Shown here: positions 45,902 through 56,237 of the stretch, piece by piece
Layout of the letters: every line of letters begins with the position of its first letter
How positions within the stretch are numbered: position 1 is the stretch's first letter
Source: Vibrio sagamiensis NBRC 104589
GTDB taxonomy: Bacteria > Pseudomonadota > Gammaproteobacteria > Enterobacterales > Vibrionaceae
NCBI RefSeq assembly: GCF_007990935.1
Contig: NZ_BJXJ01000006.1
Span: 62,001-126,000 of the forward strand
Length of the DNA: 64,000 nucleotides
Reading direction: 5' to 3'
Notes under the pieces: model-generated
The model's input: only the letters and a program-made list of their open reading frames with translations
Told to the model about the DNA's origin: nothing
Databases searched by the model: none
Position numbers and translations under genes: made by a program

Positions 45902-46351
45902 TTAAAAGGTAATGTGGTAATGATCGCTCGCTTGGTTTAAAGGGATTGCCAAAGTTAGCTCTGACTGATAAACGCTCATTGGGACCCAGTGAATATAGAG
46001 GCTTGACCAGTTACTATTGACTTCTATTTCAACGACCTGATCCTGTTCAGGGTAAATGGTTGTGATTCTGGATGTCGGGTCACCAATGACTAAGCCTTCT
46101 GAACTGACATGCGCTGCTTTATAATAGACATGAAATGCTCCCTTACCCTGAACACTATATTCAACTGAGAGTGTAATTTTCTTACTTGAATTAAATGAGA
46201 AATCTCGCTCAGCAATAATTTGGGATGTTTGGGCTGGTTTCGGAGATTGTGCAACTGGAGGTGCGCTTCTCTCGACAGAATTTTCTTGCCCCCCACAAGC
46301 AACTATTCCGAGTACAGCCAACATTAACAGTGAAGCTATGACGTATCTCAT
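45902..46351 (-). CDS. Small lipoprotein downstream of the LruC protein
   Basis: A 149-residue predicted lipoprotein. MRYVIASLLMLAVLGIVACG contains the lipobox (IVAC, Cys19). A short Pro/Gln/Ser linker (SAPPVAQSPKPAQTSQ) follows, then a beta-rich domain (KKITLSVEYSVQGKGAFHVYYKAAHV...LYIHWVPMSVYQSELTLAIPLNQ). AGGAGAAG is upstream of the ATG, and only nine bases separate it from the LruC gene stop, so the two are co-transcribed. Family unknown to me. Confidence 0.75.
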   Translation of the reverse strand: MRYVIASLLMLAVLGIVACGGQENSVERSAPPVAQSPKPAQTSQIIAERDFSFNSSKKITLSVEYSVQGKGAFHVYYKAAHVSSEGLVIGDPTSRITTIYPEQDQVVEIEVNSNWSSLYIHWVPMSVYQSELTLAIPLNQASDHYHITF

Positions 46352-46360
46352 TTGCTTCTC

Positions 46361-48037
46361 CTAAGGGTTGGCCTGAATGGTTTTATTGTTGTCAGGGGAC
46401 TGATACCAATTAGAGTGGGTTGAGCCACTGCTGGTAACCCAGATCGGGAAATTAGGGTAAGCAAGGCTGATATCAATATATTCAATGGGGTGATCCCAGT
46501 TATCTCGAATATTAATTACCCATGGCATGTTATTATCACTTAAAAACCACTCTAAACCGTACGAATTATCGTCATAAGTATTGAAGAAGGTACCATTCAT
46601 TATGCTCGTCCCAGGAAACTCTTTGAGATGAGTTTGCCAGCTTTTACCCGGTGGAGTATCGGTAAATGGCCCATGATGGGTATGTGGTTTAGCAAATATA
46701 AATGGGTCAAAAGGAGCCTGACCAATGAGAGCCTTTGAAATCGGAGTTTTAAATTCAACTGATAACTCAAAAGTTAGTTGGTTGGCGGGTTGTTGAGCTA
46801 GGCAGTTGACTTGTGTTCGGTAATAATTACACGTCTCAGTCAATAAACCTAGTTCATCAAGATCTGTAATTAAATCTTCAGCAATGACAAGTATCACTTC
46901 GCTGCTTTCGGACTGAATTACCTCATAGCCAACGGCTACACCATTTTGAGTCACTGTAGCCGATGCAATATCTGAAATATGGATATTGGGCAAGTGAAGA
47001 GCAAATCCGTTAAAGTAACTTGCCCCCATAGATTGCAAGATATATGAAGCAGTAAAACGCTTGACGTCTCGGGATTCGTTTAATACTTCGGTTATCTGAT
47101 AACGCCAAACAACATCATTGAAATCATAGTCTCCAAGTAATGGCCAATTATCTTCATAAGCGATAGTCGAGTAAGTATTAGCAGCAGGATACACTGTGGT
47201 GATTTCAACATCAGATACGACTTCATCTAAAGGCTCGAATTTCGTGCCTACGGTTCCGGTAGCATCCACGCCATCAATGGCATTAAATGGACTGATTTGC
47301 ACGCCAAAAATAATATCATTGAAGTCATTATCACTTTGCGGTCGGTATATTGCCTCAAACCCCATTACGATCATTTCATGTTGTGGGTCGATAAACGCTA
47401 CATTATGAGGTTTGAGTTCTGTAGTAGGTTCTGGATTTAAGTTAGGGTAGGTATAGAAAGGCACCCCCCAAAAGCCCATACTAGCGATGTTGTTGTAAGA
47501 GCCAAAGAATCCAAACCCATTTGGAATCAAAAAGAAGGCGATAGTCTGCCCCGGTTGCAATTCAATATTGAGATCAACAGTATCACCAAAGACCAGTTCG
47601 CCAGTCGGGATCTTCGAGATGTTTGGGAAAATGATGACGTGTTCACTTATATCATTTAATGAACTCGGTGGATTATTGGTATCGAATACAACATAACCGA
47701 TTGAGTTTATAAAGCACGCACCTTCCGTTAGGAACGTTACTCTGGCAGTTGCATGAGAAGCGCCATTCAAATCGGCATCAATTGGAATACTTAATGATTT
47801 GCTAGGGTCAATAAAGCTCACATCCACAGGACTGCCTTCAGGCATTTTTGCATAAAACTTAGTCACAATGTCTTCAGAGATTTCATTAGAAATATTGTAG
47901 GTGCTGTTTGGTGTGCCCATTGGAGAGTAAGCAGAAGGGGCTTCTCCATTAACAAACGTTAAATCACCAGTGGTTAAGCCTAAAACCATGGGGTGAAATA
48001 AACACAGTAAAAGTGGAGGTAGCCAACGTGTTTTCAT
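46361..48037 (-). CDS. LruC-domain exported protein with calcium-type DxDxND repeats
   Basis: A 558-residue exported protein. The ATG at 48035-48037 has AAGGGA upstream and gives signal peptide MKTRWLPPLLLCLFHPMVLG; the frame is open to 48082 but that extension is not signal-like. Two acidic motifs, SDNDFNDIIFGV (a DUF4114-like site) and GDYDFNDVVWRYQI near residue 300, mark the LruC domain found in vibrio surface proteins; Ca binding is likely. The remainder is beta-rich. No C-terminal anchor is visible. Function unknown; it forms an operon with the following lipoprotein. Confidence 0.82.
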   Translation of the reverse strand: MKTRWLPPLLLCLFHPMVLGLTTGDLTFVNGEAPSAYSPMGTPNSTYNISNEISEDIVTKFYAKMPEGSPVDVSFIDPSKSLSIPIDADLNGASHATARVTFLTEGACFINSIGYVVFDTNNPPSSLNDISEHVIIFPNISKIPTGELVFGDTVDLNIELQPGQTIAFFLIPNGFGFFGSYNNIASMGFWGVPFYTYPNLNPEPTTELKPHNVAFIDPQHEMIVMGFEAIYRPQSDNDFNDIIFGVQISPFNAIDGVDATGTVGTKFEPLDEVVSDVEITTVYPAANTYSTIAYEDNWPLLGDYDFNDVVWRYQITEVLNESRDVKRFTASYILQSMGASYFNGFALHLPNIHISDIASATVTQNGVAVGYEVIQSESSEVILVIAEDLITDLDELGLLTETCNYYRTQVNCLAQQPANQLTFELSVEFKTPISKALIGQAPFDPFIFAKPHTHHGPFTDTPPGKSWQTHLKEFPGTSIMNGTFFNTYDDNSYGLEWFLSDNNMPWVINIRDNWDHPIEYIDISLAYPNFPIWVTSSGSTHSNWYQSPDNNKTIQANP

Positions 48038-48600
48038 TATTGTCCCTTTTGTATTGTTGATAGGCACAAAGCAGTTTGACAATTATCTAAATGATCACCT
48101 TGCAAGAACAAGTGTAGTTCACGTGAAAGGTGTTTGTGAGAATGTTATTAATTGTTCATGGTGCAATATAAATACTCTTCTTCGTAAATTTTGCATCTTT
48201 GTACCCACAGTTTTATCCAAGCAATTTAGATGCCATATAAATTGTATGCTTCTTTGCTTGATATAAGGCCTTGCAATAAAAAAAATGAATTTGAGAATCA
48301 ATCTGAGAATATTATTTGGAAAACAAATCTCTCAATAAAAATTATCACCTTTATCGTTAATCCAGCCCTCTTTAGTAACTTGGCTATATATTCTAAGATA
48401 TACCCAAGTAAACCCAATATGCAGTGCTTAGCGAGATGGCCTTAGATTTGAGGCGCGGCAATGATTCTTAGATTACAGTGGTCCACATGGGGAATCGATA
48501 TAGAAGTTCTTTAGTTATCTCAGTGAGTGAACTTGCCTTTGAGGCTAGACAATTGTGTCGACAGGTTGAAATGGATTGTATTTTGCATAAAGAGGTCTAA
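48038..48600. other. 0.56-kb intergenic region between divergent LruC and ktrA genes
   Basis: AT-rich, presumably containing both promoters. It holds a partial copy of the dispersed repeat's arm (TATACCCAAGTAAACCC around 48399-48415). I see no credible gene, RNA or clear regulator site in it. Confidence 0.6.
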
Positions 48601-49263
48601 ATGAAAACGAGTGATAAACAATTTGCAGTGATTGGTTTGGGGCGTTTTGGCTCTGCAGTGTGTAAAGAACTACATCAATCGGGTGCCCAGGTTCTGGCTA
48701 TAGACATTAATGAAGAAAGAGTTAAGGAAGCGGCAAGTTTTGCCAGTCAAGCAGTGGTTGCAAATTGTGCCCATGAAGAGACCGTTGCAGAGCTCAAACT
48801 GGACGACTACGACATGGTGATGATCGCGATTGGCTCGGATGTTAACGCCAGTATTTTAGTAACACTAATTACCAAAGAAGCGGGAGTGAAGTCTGTTTGG
48901 GTCAAAGCTAATGATCGTTTCCAAGCTCGTGTGTTACAAAAAATTGGAGCTGACCATGTCATTATGCCTGAGCGAGATATGGGAGTTCGCGTTGCAAGAA
49001 AAATGCTCGATAAACGAGTTCTTGAGTTTCATCCTTTAGGAAGTGGCTTAGCCATGACAGAGTTTGTTATTGGCTCAAGTTGGATGGGAAAAGCATTGGG
49101 TGAATTAGCACTATGTAAAATTGAAGGTGTGCAGGTTCTTGGCTTTAAGCGTGGCCCAGAAATTACTAAAGCACCGGATCTTGGTATCGCTTTGGAAATT
49201 GGTGATCTAATTATCGTGGTTGGTCCACAAGATAAATTAGCGAGTAAATTAAATTCATTATGA
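48601..49263 (+). CDS. ktrA: Potassium uptake regulatory subunit KtrA (RCK domain)
   Basis: Cytoplasmic gating ring of the KtrAB Na-dependent K uptake system, first characterised in Vibrio alginolyticus. 220 residues: RCK_N with Rossmann motif FAVIGLGRFGSAVCKEL at residues 8-24 and Asp at IDINEER for nucleotide binding; RCK_C from about residue 140. AGAGG precedes the ATG. The stop overlaps the ktrB start (ATGA), so the subunits are co-translated. Confidence 0.95.
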   Translation: MKTSDKQFAVIGLGRFGSAVCKELHQSGAQVLAIDINEERVKEAASFASQAVVANCAHEETVAELKLDDYDMVMIAIGSDVNASILVTLITKEAGVKSVWVKANDRFQARVLQKIGADHVIMPERDMGVRVARKMLDKRVLEFHPLGSGLAMTEFVIGSSWMGKALGELALCKIEGVQVLGFKRGPEITKAPDLGIALEIGDLIIVVGPQDKLASKLNSL

Positions 49264-50627
49264 AGCTTTTTCATCAAAAAGGTGTTTTCTACGCACCCGA
49301 TAACAAAAAAGAAAGAGCCAAAGGCGGTGAGCCTCGGATTATTTTGCTGACTTTTCTTAGCGTGTTAATCCCTTCTGCCATCTTGCTGACTTTACCCATA
49401 TTCTCTGTCACAGGCTTATCAATAACGGATGCCTTATTTACTGCGACGTCAGCAATTAGCGTGACGGGATTAGGTGTTGTCGATACGGGGCAGCATTTTA
49501 CCTTGGCGGGTAAATTGTTACTGATGTGCTTGATGCAAATTGGAGGTTTAGGTCAAATGACCTTATCAGCCGTTCTACTCTATATGTTCGGCGTGCGATT
49601 GAGTTTGCGTCAGCAAGCGCTTGCAAAAGATGCCCTTGGTCAAGATCGCCAAGTTAACTTGCGTCGTCTAGTCAAAAGAATCGTGATCTTTGCTTTAGTC
49701 GCTGAAATTATTGGCTTTTTAATATTAGCTTTCCGTTGGGTGCCAGAAATGGGTTGGCAAGCGGGGCTTTTTTATGCGTTATTTCATGCTATCTCTGCGT
49801 TTAACAATGCAGGTTTTGCATTATTTTCAGATAGTATGATGAGTTTTGTTAATGACCCTTGGGTTATTATGACTCTAGCTGGATTGTTTATTTTTGGTGG
49901 GCTTGGCTTTACCGTGATTGGGGATGTTTGGTTACATTGGCGTCGAGGGTTTCATTTTTTTCATCTACACACCAAAATTATGCTGGTTGCGACACCGCTT
50001 CTGTTGGTATCGGGAACATTAATCTTTTGGTTATTGGAAAGGTATAATCCAAGTACATTTGAACCTTTGTCTGTGTCAGGTCAATGGCTGGCTGCTTTTT
50101 TTCAATCTGCCAGTGCTAGAACGGCAGGTTTTAACAGCGTTGATTTAGCGAATTTTACTCAGCCAGCGTTATTGATCATGATTGTTTTGATGTTAATTGG
50201 CGCAGGCTCGACCTCGACCGGTGGGGGAGTTAAGGTATCTACTTTTGCTGTGGCTTTTGTTGCAACCTGGGCTTTTCTGCGTCAAAAAAAGAATGTCGTT
50301 ATTTTTAAACGTACGGTTAATTGGCCGACGGTGACAAAATCGCTTGCCATCATCGTGGTCAGTGGCGCGATCCTGACTAGCGCAATGTTCTTGTTAATGT
50401 TAACCGAGCAGGCCAAATTTGAAAAAGTGATGTTTGAAACGATTTCGGCTTTTGCAACCGTGGGGTTGACGACTGGTTTGACAGCGGAGTTATCTGAACC
50501 AGGAAAGTACATTATGATCGTAGTAATGGTTATCGGCCGTATTGGTCCATTAACCTTGGCTTACATGCTTGCACGCCCTGAACCAACCTTAATAAAATAT
50601 CCTGAAGATAACGTTCTAACTGGCTGA
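49260..50627 (+). CDS. ktrB: Potassium transporter subunit KtrB
   Basis: Inner-membrane K-translocating subunit of 455 residues in the Trk/Ktr/HKT superfamily, with four membrane-pore-membrane repeats. The selectivity-filter glycines are visible as ISVTGLGVVDTG, AFNNAGFALF, ARTAGFNSVD and FATVGLTTGL. The gating-loop region between repeats (MLIGAGSTSTGGGVKVST) is also present. It is coupled to ktrA by a four-base overlap. The system supports osmoadaptation in marine vibrios. Confidence 0.96.
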   Translation: MKLFHQKGVFYAPDNKKERAKGGEPRIILLTFLSVLIPSAILLTLPIFSVTGLSITDALFTATSAISVTGLGVVDTGQHFTLAGKLLLMCLMQIGGLGQMTLSAVLLYMFGVRLSLRQQALAKDALGQDRQVNLRRLVKRIVIFALVAEIIGFLILAFRWVPEMGWQAGLFYALFHAISAFNNAGFALFSDSMMSFVNDPWVIMTLAGLFIFGGLGFTVIGDVWLHWRRGFHFFHLHTKIMLVATPLLLVSGTLIFWLLERYNPSTFEPLSVSGQWLAAFFQSASARTAGFNSVDLANFTQPALLIMIVLMLIGAGSTSTGGGVKVSTFAVAFVATWAFLRQKKNVVIFKRTVNWPTVTKSLAIIVVSGAILTSAMFLLMLTEQAKFEKVMFETISAFATVGLTTGLTAELSEPGKYIMIVVMVIGRIGPLTLAYMLARPEPTLIKYPEDNVLTG

Positions 50628-50721
50628 TTCTAATTGGGATTATAACCTTACATAATTTATGGCTGAGACTTGTTGCTAGAGCCGTATAATTCCAACTAAC
50701 ACTTTATGCTAAGGAATTACT

Positions 50722-52191
50722 ATGCCTGTTTGGAAAGGTGGAACATTTTCATCAAGATTTGGCCAACTGCCGTCTGCATTTTTTACCAATGTTGACCCTC
50801 TACCTCTTGTAAATCAGAGCTGGGCGATTTGGAACAGCGAACTGGCTAAATTGTTTGGGTTACCTTCGATTCCTGACGATGAATTACTAAATGGACTGAC
50901 TAGGCAGGACGTTAATACTCCCTTCAAACCTTTGGCGATGAAATACGCTGGCCATCAGTTTGGTACTTACAATCCGGACTTAGGGGATGGTCGGGGGCTC
51001 TTATTGGCAGAAATGCAACAGCAAGATGGGACATGGCATGATCTGCATCTCAAAGGAGCCGGCTTAACGCCTTATTCGCGAATGGGTGATGGCCGAGCAG
51101 TGCTGCGCTCGACAATACGTGAATACTTGTGCAGTGAGGCGATGGCGGGTCTCGGTATACCGACTACTAGAGGTCTTGGTCTTATTAGCAGTGACACTAA
51201 TGTGTACCGTGAAAAAACAGAGTCTGGGGCACTCTTACTTCGAGTGGCGGAAACACATATTCGTTTTGGTCATTTTGAGCACTTCTTCTACACCAATCAG
51301 TTAGCTGAGCTCAAGCTTTTGGCAGATCGTGTCATTGAATGGTATTTTCCGGGTAGTAAACAAAAAGAACAGCCTTACTTGGATATGTTTGAACATATTG
51401 TAGAAAAAACGGCAATCATGATTGCATCTTGGCAAGCTTATGGCTTTGCCCATGGTGTAATGAATACGGATAACATGTCGATCTTAGGCCAAACTTTTGA
51501 TTATGGCCCATTCGGTTTTCTTGACGATTATGACCCCACCTATATCTGTAATCACTCAGATTATCAAGGGCGTTATGCGTTCGATCAGCAACCAAGAGTC
51601 GCACTATGGAATTTGTCTGCTTTGGCTCATTCATTATCTCCTTTGGTTGAGAAACAAGACCTCGAGCAAGCTTTAAGCCGATTTGAGCCTAGGTTGAGCC
51701 AAGAGTTTAGCGCCTTAATGCGGGGGAAACTTGGGTTAAATTGTCGAGTTAAAAACGATAGCCAACTGTTTGGAGCGATGTTTGAGTTACTTCACCAAAA
51801 TCATACCGACTATACGCGTTTCTTTCGTCAGCTTTCTTGTTTAGATGTTCAGTCCCCACAATCTGTCATTGATTTATTTGTTGACCGAGAGGCTGCAAAA
51901 GCTTGGATGGATATGTACTTAGCACGTTGTGAGTTAGAGCAAGACGATGAAGGCAACCCTGTACTTACTGCACAACGTTGTCAGCAAATGCGCCGAGTAA
52001 ATCCAAAATATATCTTGCGCAACTACCTTGCTCAAATCGCGATAGATAAAGCGGAAGAAGGGGATTTTAGCGAAGTACAACGTTTAGCGAACCTCCTCAA
52101 ACTGCCTTATGACGAGCAGGCTGAATTTGAACAATATGCCAACTTACCACCAGATTGGGGCAAGAAAATGGAGATAAGTTGCTCTTCTTAA
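50722..52191 (+). CDS. selO: Protein adenylyltransferase SelO (YdiU)
   Basis: Pseudokinase-fold enzyme that transfers AMP to Ser/Thr/Tyr of proteins, linked in E. coli to redox homeostasis. 489 residues (E. coli YdiU 478). Recognisable blocks are [20 protein letters not shown] near residue 73, [23 protein letters not shown] near residue 111, [29 protein letters not shown] near residue 240 (catalytic Asp and metal ligands) and [10 protein letters not shown] near residue 297. TAAGGA precedes the ATG. The tail ends in CSS, although the terminal Cys of many bacterial SelO proteins is not selenocysteine here. Confidence 0.94.
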   Translation: MPVWKGGTFSSRFGQLPSAFFTNVDPLPLVNQSWAIWNSELAKLFGLPSIPDDELLNGLTRQDVNTPFKPLAMKYAGHQFGTYNPDLGDGRGLLLAEMQQQDGTWHDLHLKGAGLTPYSRMGDGRAVLRSTIREYLCSEAMAGLGIPTTRGLGLISSDTNVYREKTESGALLLRVAETHIRFGHFEHFFYTNQLAELKLLADRVIEWYFPGSKQKEQPYLDMFEHIVEKTAIMIASWQAYGFAHGVMNTDNMSILGQTFDYGPFGFLDDYDPTYICNHSDYQGRYAFDQQPRVALWNLSALAHSLSPLVEKQDLEQALSRFEPRLSQEFSALMRGKLGLNCRVKNDSQLFGAMFELLHQNHTDYTRFFRQLSCLDVQSPQSVIDLFVDREAAKAWMDMYLARCELEQDDEGNPVLTAQRCQQMRRVNPKYILRNYLAQIAIDKAEEGDFSEVQRLANLLKLPYDEQAEFEQYANLPPDWGKKMEISCSS

Positions 52192-52229
52192 CTTGTTTGC
52201 TTTCTGCTTTGTTGTCTTCTGTGAATTCG

Positions 52230-52277
52230 ACTTCAGTGACCCCGCTCTGAATCAGCGTCTGAGGTCACTTAGATATA
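52230..52277. repeat. Dispersed intergenic palindromic repeat, copy 5
   Basis: AGTGACC (52235-52241) and GGTCACT (52263-52269) around CCGCTCTGAATCAGCGTCTGA, then TAGATATA. The layout is the same as copy 2 at 8.9 kb. Confidence 0.7.
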
Positions 52278-52376
52278 AAGAAAACAAGAGCAAGATCTCT
52301 TTTTAGCCCTTTGAATAAAAAAAGTCAGCACTTGCCTTGAAATATGCTCAATTGTCCCCATTCTAGATATGCTAGT

Positions 52377-52415
52377 AATCACGAAGCTGTAAAAGCTTCG
52401 TGATTTCGTCAATTT
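52377..52415 (+). terminator. Perfect 12-bp hairpin, terminator-like
   Basis: AATCACGAAGCT (52377-52388), loop GTAAA, AGCTTCGTGATT (52394-52405), followed by TCGTCAATTTTT. It is about 190 bases past selO. The T run starts some 7 bases after the stem, so termination is likely but not certain. Confidence 0.55.
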
Positions 52416-52712
52416 TTGAGCAGCTATCTGGGAATTTAGAACAGACAATGTTCACATAGTGGTGATTGACTCGACAGTTTAGTGTCATACCGCTAGAATA
52501 TCTCGTCTAAAAATTCTGCTCAGAGACTAATCGGAGACGGCTTTAACTCTATGGTTGAAGAGGTCGCTGATTAGTCCCATGTTGATATTCAGCATGAGTA
52601 CTCAATTTTAAATTAGGTGTTCGAACAGAGCACTAAACAAGGATGAAGCGTGAACTCAAGCAGTCACGCTCATACGCTCGGAATACCGGGCCACTTTAGA
52701 GGTTTATATATA

Positions 52713-54020
52713 ATGCAAGTTACTGTTGAAACGCTAGAAGGCCTAGAGCGCCGTCTAAACATTACTGTTCCAGCTGCAAACATTGAGGATGCTGTAACAG
52801 CTGAACTACGCAACATCGCTAAAAACCGTCGTTTCGATGGCTTCCGTAAAGGTAAAGTGCCTCTAAAAATGGTTGCTCAAATGTACGGTAAAGCAGTACG
52901 TCAAGACGTTCTAGGTGAAGTGATGCAACGCCACTTTATTGAAGCGATCGTGAAAGAGAAAATTAATCCAGCAGGCGCACCAACTTTTGCTCCTGTTGAG
53001 AACAAAGAAGGTTCAGATCTAGTGTTTAACGCAACTTTTGAAGTTTACCCAGAAGTTGAGCTAAAAGGTCTAGAAAACATTTCTGTAGAAAAGCCAACAA
53101 CTGAAGTTAATGATGCTGACGTTGAAGAAATGATCGAAACGCTACGCAAACAGCAAGCGACTTGGTCTGAAGTTGAAGAAGCTGCTGAAGCAGGTAAACG
53201 CGTAAGCATTGATTTCGTTGGTTCTATCGACGGTGAAGAGTTTGAAGGCGGTAAAGCTGAGAACTTCCCATTAGAAATGGGCGCAGGTCGCATGATCCCT
53301 GGTTTCGAAGACGGTATCGAAGGTAAAACTAAAGGTATGGAATTCGATATCGATGTAAACTTCCCAGAAGATTACCACGCAGAAAACCTTAAAGGTAAAG
53401 CAGCTAAGTTTGCTATCAAAGTAAACAAAGTTGAAGCTCGCGAATTACCAGAACTAAACGAAGAATTCGTCGCTAAGTTCGGTGTTGCTGAAGGTGGTGT
53501 TGATGCACTTAAAGTTGAAGTGCGTAAGAACATGGATCGCGAACTGAAGCAAGCAATTAAGAACCGCATCAAAGAGCAAGCGATAGAAGGTCTAGTTGAG
53601 CAAAACGATATTGTTGTTCCTACTGCACTTATCGATCAAGAAATTGAAGTTCTTCGCAAGCAAGCCTCACAACGTTTCGGTGGTAATCCTGAAGCGGCGG
53701 CTCAACTTCCACGTGAATTGTTCGAAGAGCAAGCAAAACGCCGTGTTGTTGTTGGTCTTCTTCTAGGCGAAGTGATCAAGTCTGAAGAGTTGAAAGCTGA
53801 CGATGAGAAAGTAAAAGCGCTTATCGAAGAAATGGCAACAGCGTACGAAGACCCAACTGAAGTTATTGCTTACTACGAGCAAAATGAACAGATGATGACC
53901 AATATGCGCAATGTTGCACTTGAAGAGCAAGCAATTGACGCTATTATTGCTAAAGCACAGGTTACTGAAAAAGCGGTTAGCTTTAACGAACTACTGAACC
54001 AGCAACAACCAGTAGCTTGA
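52713..54020 (+). CDS. tig: Trigger factor
   Basis: Ribosome-associated chaperone and prolyl isomerase, 435 residues (E. coli 432). The start at ATG 52713 ([15 protein letters not shown]) is chosen because it matches the family and has AGAGG upstream; the frame is open from 52650. The N-terminal ribosome-binding domain carries [10 protein letters not shown] (signature GFRxGKxP near residue 43), the FKBP-type PPIase domain spans about 150-240 ([15 protein letters not shown]), and the C-terminal chaperone arms follow. Codon use is strongly biased, as in highly expressed genes. Confidence 0.98.
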   Translation: MQVTVETLEGLERRLNITVPAANIEDAVTAELRNIAKNRRFDGFRKGKVPLKMVAQMYGKAVRQDVLGEVMQRHFIEAIVKEKINPAGAPTFAPVENKEGSDLVFNATFEVYPEVELKGLENISVEKPTTEVNDADVEEMIETLRKQQATWSEVEEAAEAGKRVSIDFVGSIDGEEFEGGKAENFPLEMGAGRMIPGFEDGIEGKTKGMEFDIDVNFPEDYHAENLKGKAAKFAIKVNKVEARELPELNEEFVAKFGVAEGGVDALKVEVRKNMDRELKQAIKNRIKEQAIEGLVEQNDIVVPTALIDQEIEVLRKQASQRFGGNPEAAAQLPRELFEEQAKRRVVVGLLLGEVIKSEELKADDEKVKALIEEMATAYEDPTEVIAYYEQNEQMMTNMRNVALEEQAIDAIIAKAQVTEKAVSFNELLNQQQPVA

Positions 54021-54072
54021 TAAGCAATATATTGCGCAGAAGGTTGACTTAACGTCAATGATTCTGTTAACA

Positions 54073-54112
54073 ATGGTCCGTGTGATAATCGTCATTCGGA
54101 CCATTTATTTTA
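54073..54112 (+). terminator. Hairpin between tig and clpP
   Basis: ATGGTCCG (54073-54080) pairs with CGGACCAT (54097-54104) around a 16-nt loop, followed by TTATTTTA. It probably gives partial termination. Confidence 0.55.
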
Positions 54113-54124
54113 GGGACTAAGAAT

Positions 54125-54751
54125 ATGAGCTACCAAGAAAAAAATGCAATGTCGCCAATTGTTGACGCACTAGTACCAATGGTGGTAGAACAAACTTCTC
54201 GAGGAGAGCGTTCTTACGACATCTACTCTCGTTTACTTAAAGAACGAGTCATCTTTTTAACAGGTCAAGTGGAAGACCACATGGCAAACCTTGTCGTGGC
54301 TCAACTGCTTTTCCTAGAATCTGAAAACCCAGATAAAGATATTTTTCTCTACATCAACTCTCCGGGTGGTAGTGTGACTGCTGGCATGTCAATTTACGAT
54401 ACTATGCAATTTATCAAGCCCAATGTGAGTACAGTATGTATGGGGCAAGCTTGCTCTATGGGTGCATTTTTACTTGCTGGTGGTGCACCAGGCAAGCGTT
54501 ACGTTCTACCAAACTCACGTGTTATGATTCACCAACCACTTGGCGGTTTCCAGGGGCAGGCTTCTGATATTCAAATTCATGCTCAAGAAATTTTGACCAT
54601 CAAGCAGAAGCTCAATAAGTTGCTGGCAGAACATTGTGGTCAGCCTCTAGACACGATCGAACGTGATACAGATCGCGACAATTTTATGTCAGCGGATCAG
54701 GCAGTAGAATATGGTATTGTAGATGCAGTGTTGACCCATCGCGGTCAATGA
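54125..54751 (+). CDS. clpP: ATP-dependent Clp protease proteolytic subunit
   Basis: Tetradecameric serine protease partner of ClpX (and ClpA), 208 residues (E. coli 207 with propeptide). The catalytic Ser111 is in GQACSMGAF, His in VMIHQPLGG and Asp in ERDTDRDNF. An N-terminal propeptide-like stretch (about 14 residues) precedes [22 protein letters not shown]. It stands in the conserved tig-clpP-clpX-lon order, with clpX 71 bases downstream. Confidence 0.98.
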   Translation: MSYQEKNAMSPIVDALVPMVVEQTSRGERSYDIYSRLLKERVIFLTGQVEDHMANLVVAQLLFLESENPDKDIFLYINSPGGSVTAGMSIYDTMQFIKPNVSTVCMGQACSMGAFLLAGGAPGKRYVLPNSRVMIHQPLGGFQGQASDIQIHAQEILTIKQKLNKLLAEHCGQPLDTIERDTDRDNFMSADQAVEYGIVDAVLTHRGQ

Positions 54752-54822
54752 TTTAGCCAGCGCAATTTGGTTAAATTTGATATACACTCACTAATACAGA
54801 GTAAAGGCTAAGAGGTTAGCGA

Positions 54823-56103
54823 ATGACAGATAAAAGCAAAGAAAGTGGTAACAGCAAATTGCTGTATTGCTCTTTCTGCGGCAAAAGTCAGCACGAAGTT
54901 CGCAAGCTAATCGCAGGTCCATCAGTTTACATATGCGACGAATGTGTCGATTTGTGTAACGATATCATTCGAGAAGAAATTAAGGATGTTCTCCCTAAGA
55001 AAGAATCTGAAGCGCTACCTGCGCCTAAACAGATCCGTGAACACCTTGATGATTATGTTATTGGACAAGATTACGCGAAAAAAGTGCTCGCTGTTGCGGT
55101 ATATAACCACTATAAGCGTTTACGCAATGGTGATACAACAAGCGAGGGTGTTGAATTAGGCAAGAGCAATATTTTACTTATTGGCCCTACGGGTAGTGGT
55201 AAAACGTTACTTGCAGAGACGCTCGCTCGATTCTTGGATGTGCCATTTACGATGGCAGATGCAACGACACTGACTGAAGCAGGTTACGTTGGTGAAGATG
55301 TTGAAAATATCATCCAAAAACTTCTGCAGAAATGTGATTACGACGTAGCGAAGGCTGAACGTGGTATTGTTTACATTGATGAAATCGACAAGATTTCACG
55401 TAAAGCAGAGAATCCATCTATCACACGAGATGTATCGGGTGAAGGTGTACAACAAGCACTGCTCAAATTAATCGAAGGTACTGTGGCTGCTGTTCCTCCA
55501 CAAGGTGGACGTAAGCACCCGCAACAAGAATTCCTACAAGTGGACACGTCTAAGATTCTGTTCATCTGTGGTGGTGCATTTGCTGGACTTGATAAAGTCA
55601 TTGAGCAGCGCGTTACTACCGGAACAGGTATTGGATTTGGCGCGGAAGTACGTTCAAAAAATGAAACGAAAACAGTTGGTGAACTATTTACTCAGGTGGA
55701 GCCGGAAGATCTAGTTAAATACGGTTTGATACCTGAATTCATTGGCCGTTTGCCTGTTACGACCACGTTGACAGAGCTTGATGAAGAAGCGTTGATTCAG
55801 ATCCTGTGTGAGCCTAAAAACGCATTAACTAAGCAATATGCGGCTCTTTTTGATCTTGAAGGTGCAGAGCTTGAGTTCCGCGAAGACGCGCTTCGTGCAA
55901 TTGCTAAGAAAGCGATGGAACGTAAAACAGGTGCTCGTGGACTTCGTTCAATTCTTGAAGCCGTGTTACTGGAAACAATGTATGAATTACCTTCAGTAAC
56001 AGATGTGAGCAAAGTAGTAATTGATGAGTCTGTTATCAATGGTGAATCTGAACCTTTGCTGATTTACAGTAACGCAGATAACCAAGCGGCAGTCGCTGAA
56101 TAA
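54823..56103 (+). CDS. clpX: ClpX unfoldase ATPase subunit
   Basis: AAA+ unfoldase of 426 residues that feeds substrates to ClpP. The N-terminal zinc-binding domain has four Cys (CSFCGKS..., CDECVDLC) near residues 15-43. Walker A is GPTGSGKT near residue 119, Walker B is VYIDEIDKI near residue 184, and the pore loop/IGF-like region reads [10 protein letters not shown] near residue 270. Sensor-2 region [10 protein letters not shown] lies near residue 370. Same strand as clpP; a strong terminator follows. Confidence 0.98.
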   Translation: MTDKSKESGNSKLLYCSFCGKSQHEVRKLIAGPSVYICDECVDLCNDIIREEIKDVLPKKESEALPAPKQIREHLDDYVIGQDYAKKVLAVAVYNHYKRLRNGDTTSEGVELGKSNILLIGPTGSGKTLLAETLARFLDVPFTMADATTLTEAGYVGEDVENIIQKLLQKCDYDVAKAERGIVYIDEIDKISRKAENPSITRDVSGEGVQQALLKLIEGTVAAVPPQGGRKHPQQEFLQVDTSKILFICGGAFAGLDKVIEQRVTTGTGIGFGAEVRSKNETKTVGELFTQVEPEDLVKYGLIPEFIGRLPVTTTLTELDEEALIQILCEPKNALTKQYAALFDLEGAELEFREDALRAIAKKAMERKTGARGLRSILEAVLLETMYELPSVTDVSKVVIDESVINGESEPLLIYSNADNQAAVAE

Positions 56104-56125
56104 AGTTTTTGATATAAAAAATAAA

Positions 56126-56155
56126 AAGGAGGTAAGTAATTACCTCCTTTTTTAT
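56126..56155 (+). terminator. Rho-independent terminator after clpX
   Basis: AAGGAGGTAA / TTACCTCCTT, a perfect 10-bp stem with a 4-nt loop (GTAA), followed by TTTTATTT. Confidence 0.9.
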
Positions 56156-56163
56156 TTCTCTTA

Positions 56164-56190
56164 TTGAATCCAACTAATTAAGCCCCATAT
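56164..56190 (+). promoter_or_regulatory. Sigma-32 (heat shock) type promoter of lon
   Basis: -35-like TTGAATC (56164-56170) and -10-like CCCCATAT (56183-56190) are separated by 12 bases, close to the RpoH consensus CTTGAAA / CCCCATNT. It lies 47 bases before the lon ATG, right after the clpX terminator, and fits lon as a heat-shock gene. Confidence 0.8.
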
Positions 56191-56237
56191 ACTTCATTAA
56201 GTAAGACGTTAATCGTGAAAGCGGAAGAGAGAATTAT

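Larger units (their letters stand above)
52192..52712. other. 0.5-kb gap and leader upstream of trigger factor
   Basis: No gene seen. It contains repeat copy 5, a perfect 12-bp hairpin at 52377-52405, and an 8-bp inverted repeat GACTAATC (52525-52532) / GATTAGTC (52569-52576) that could structure the tig leader mRNA. Confidence 0.6.
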
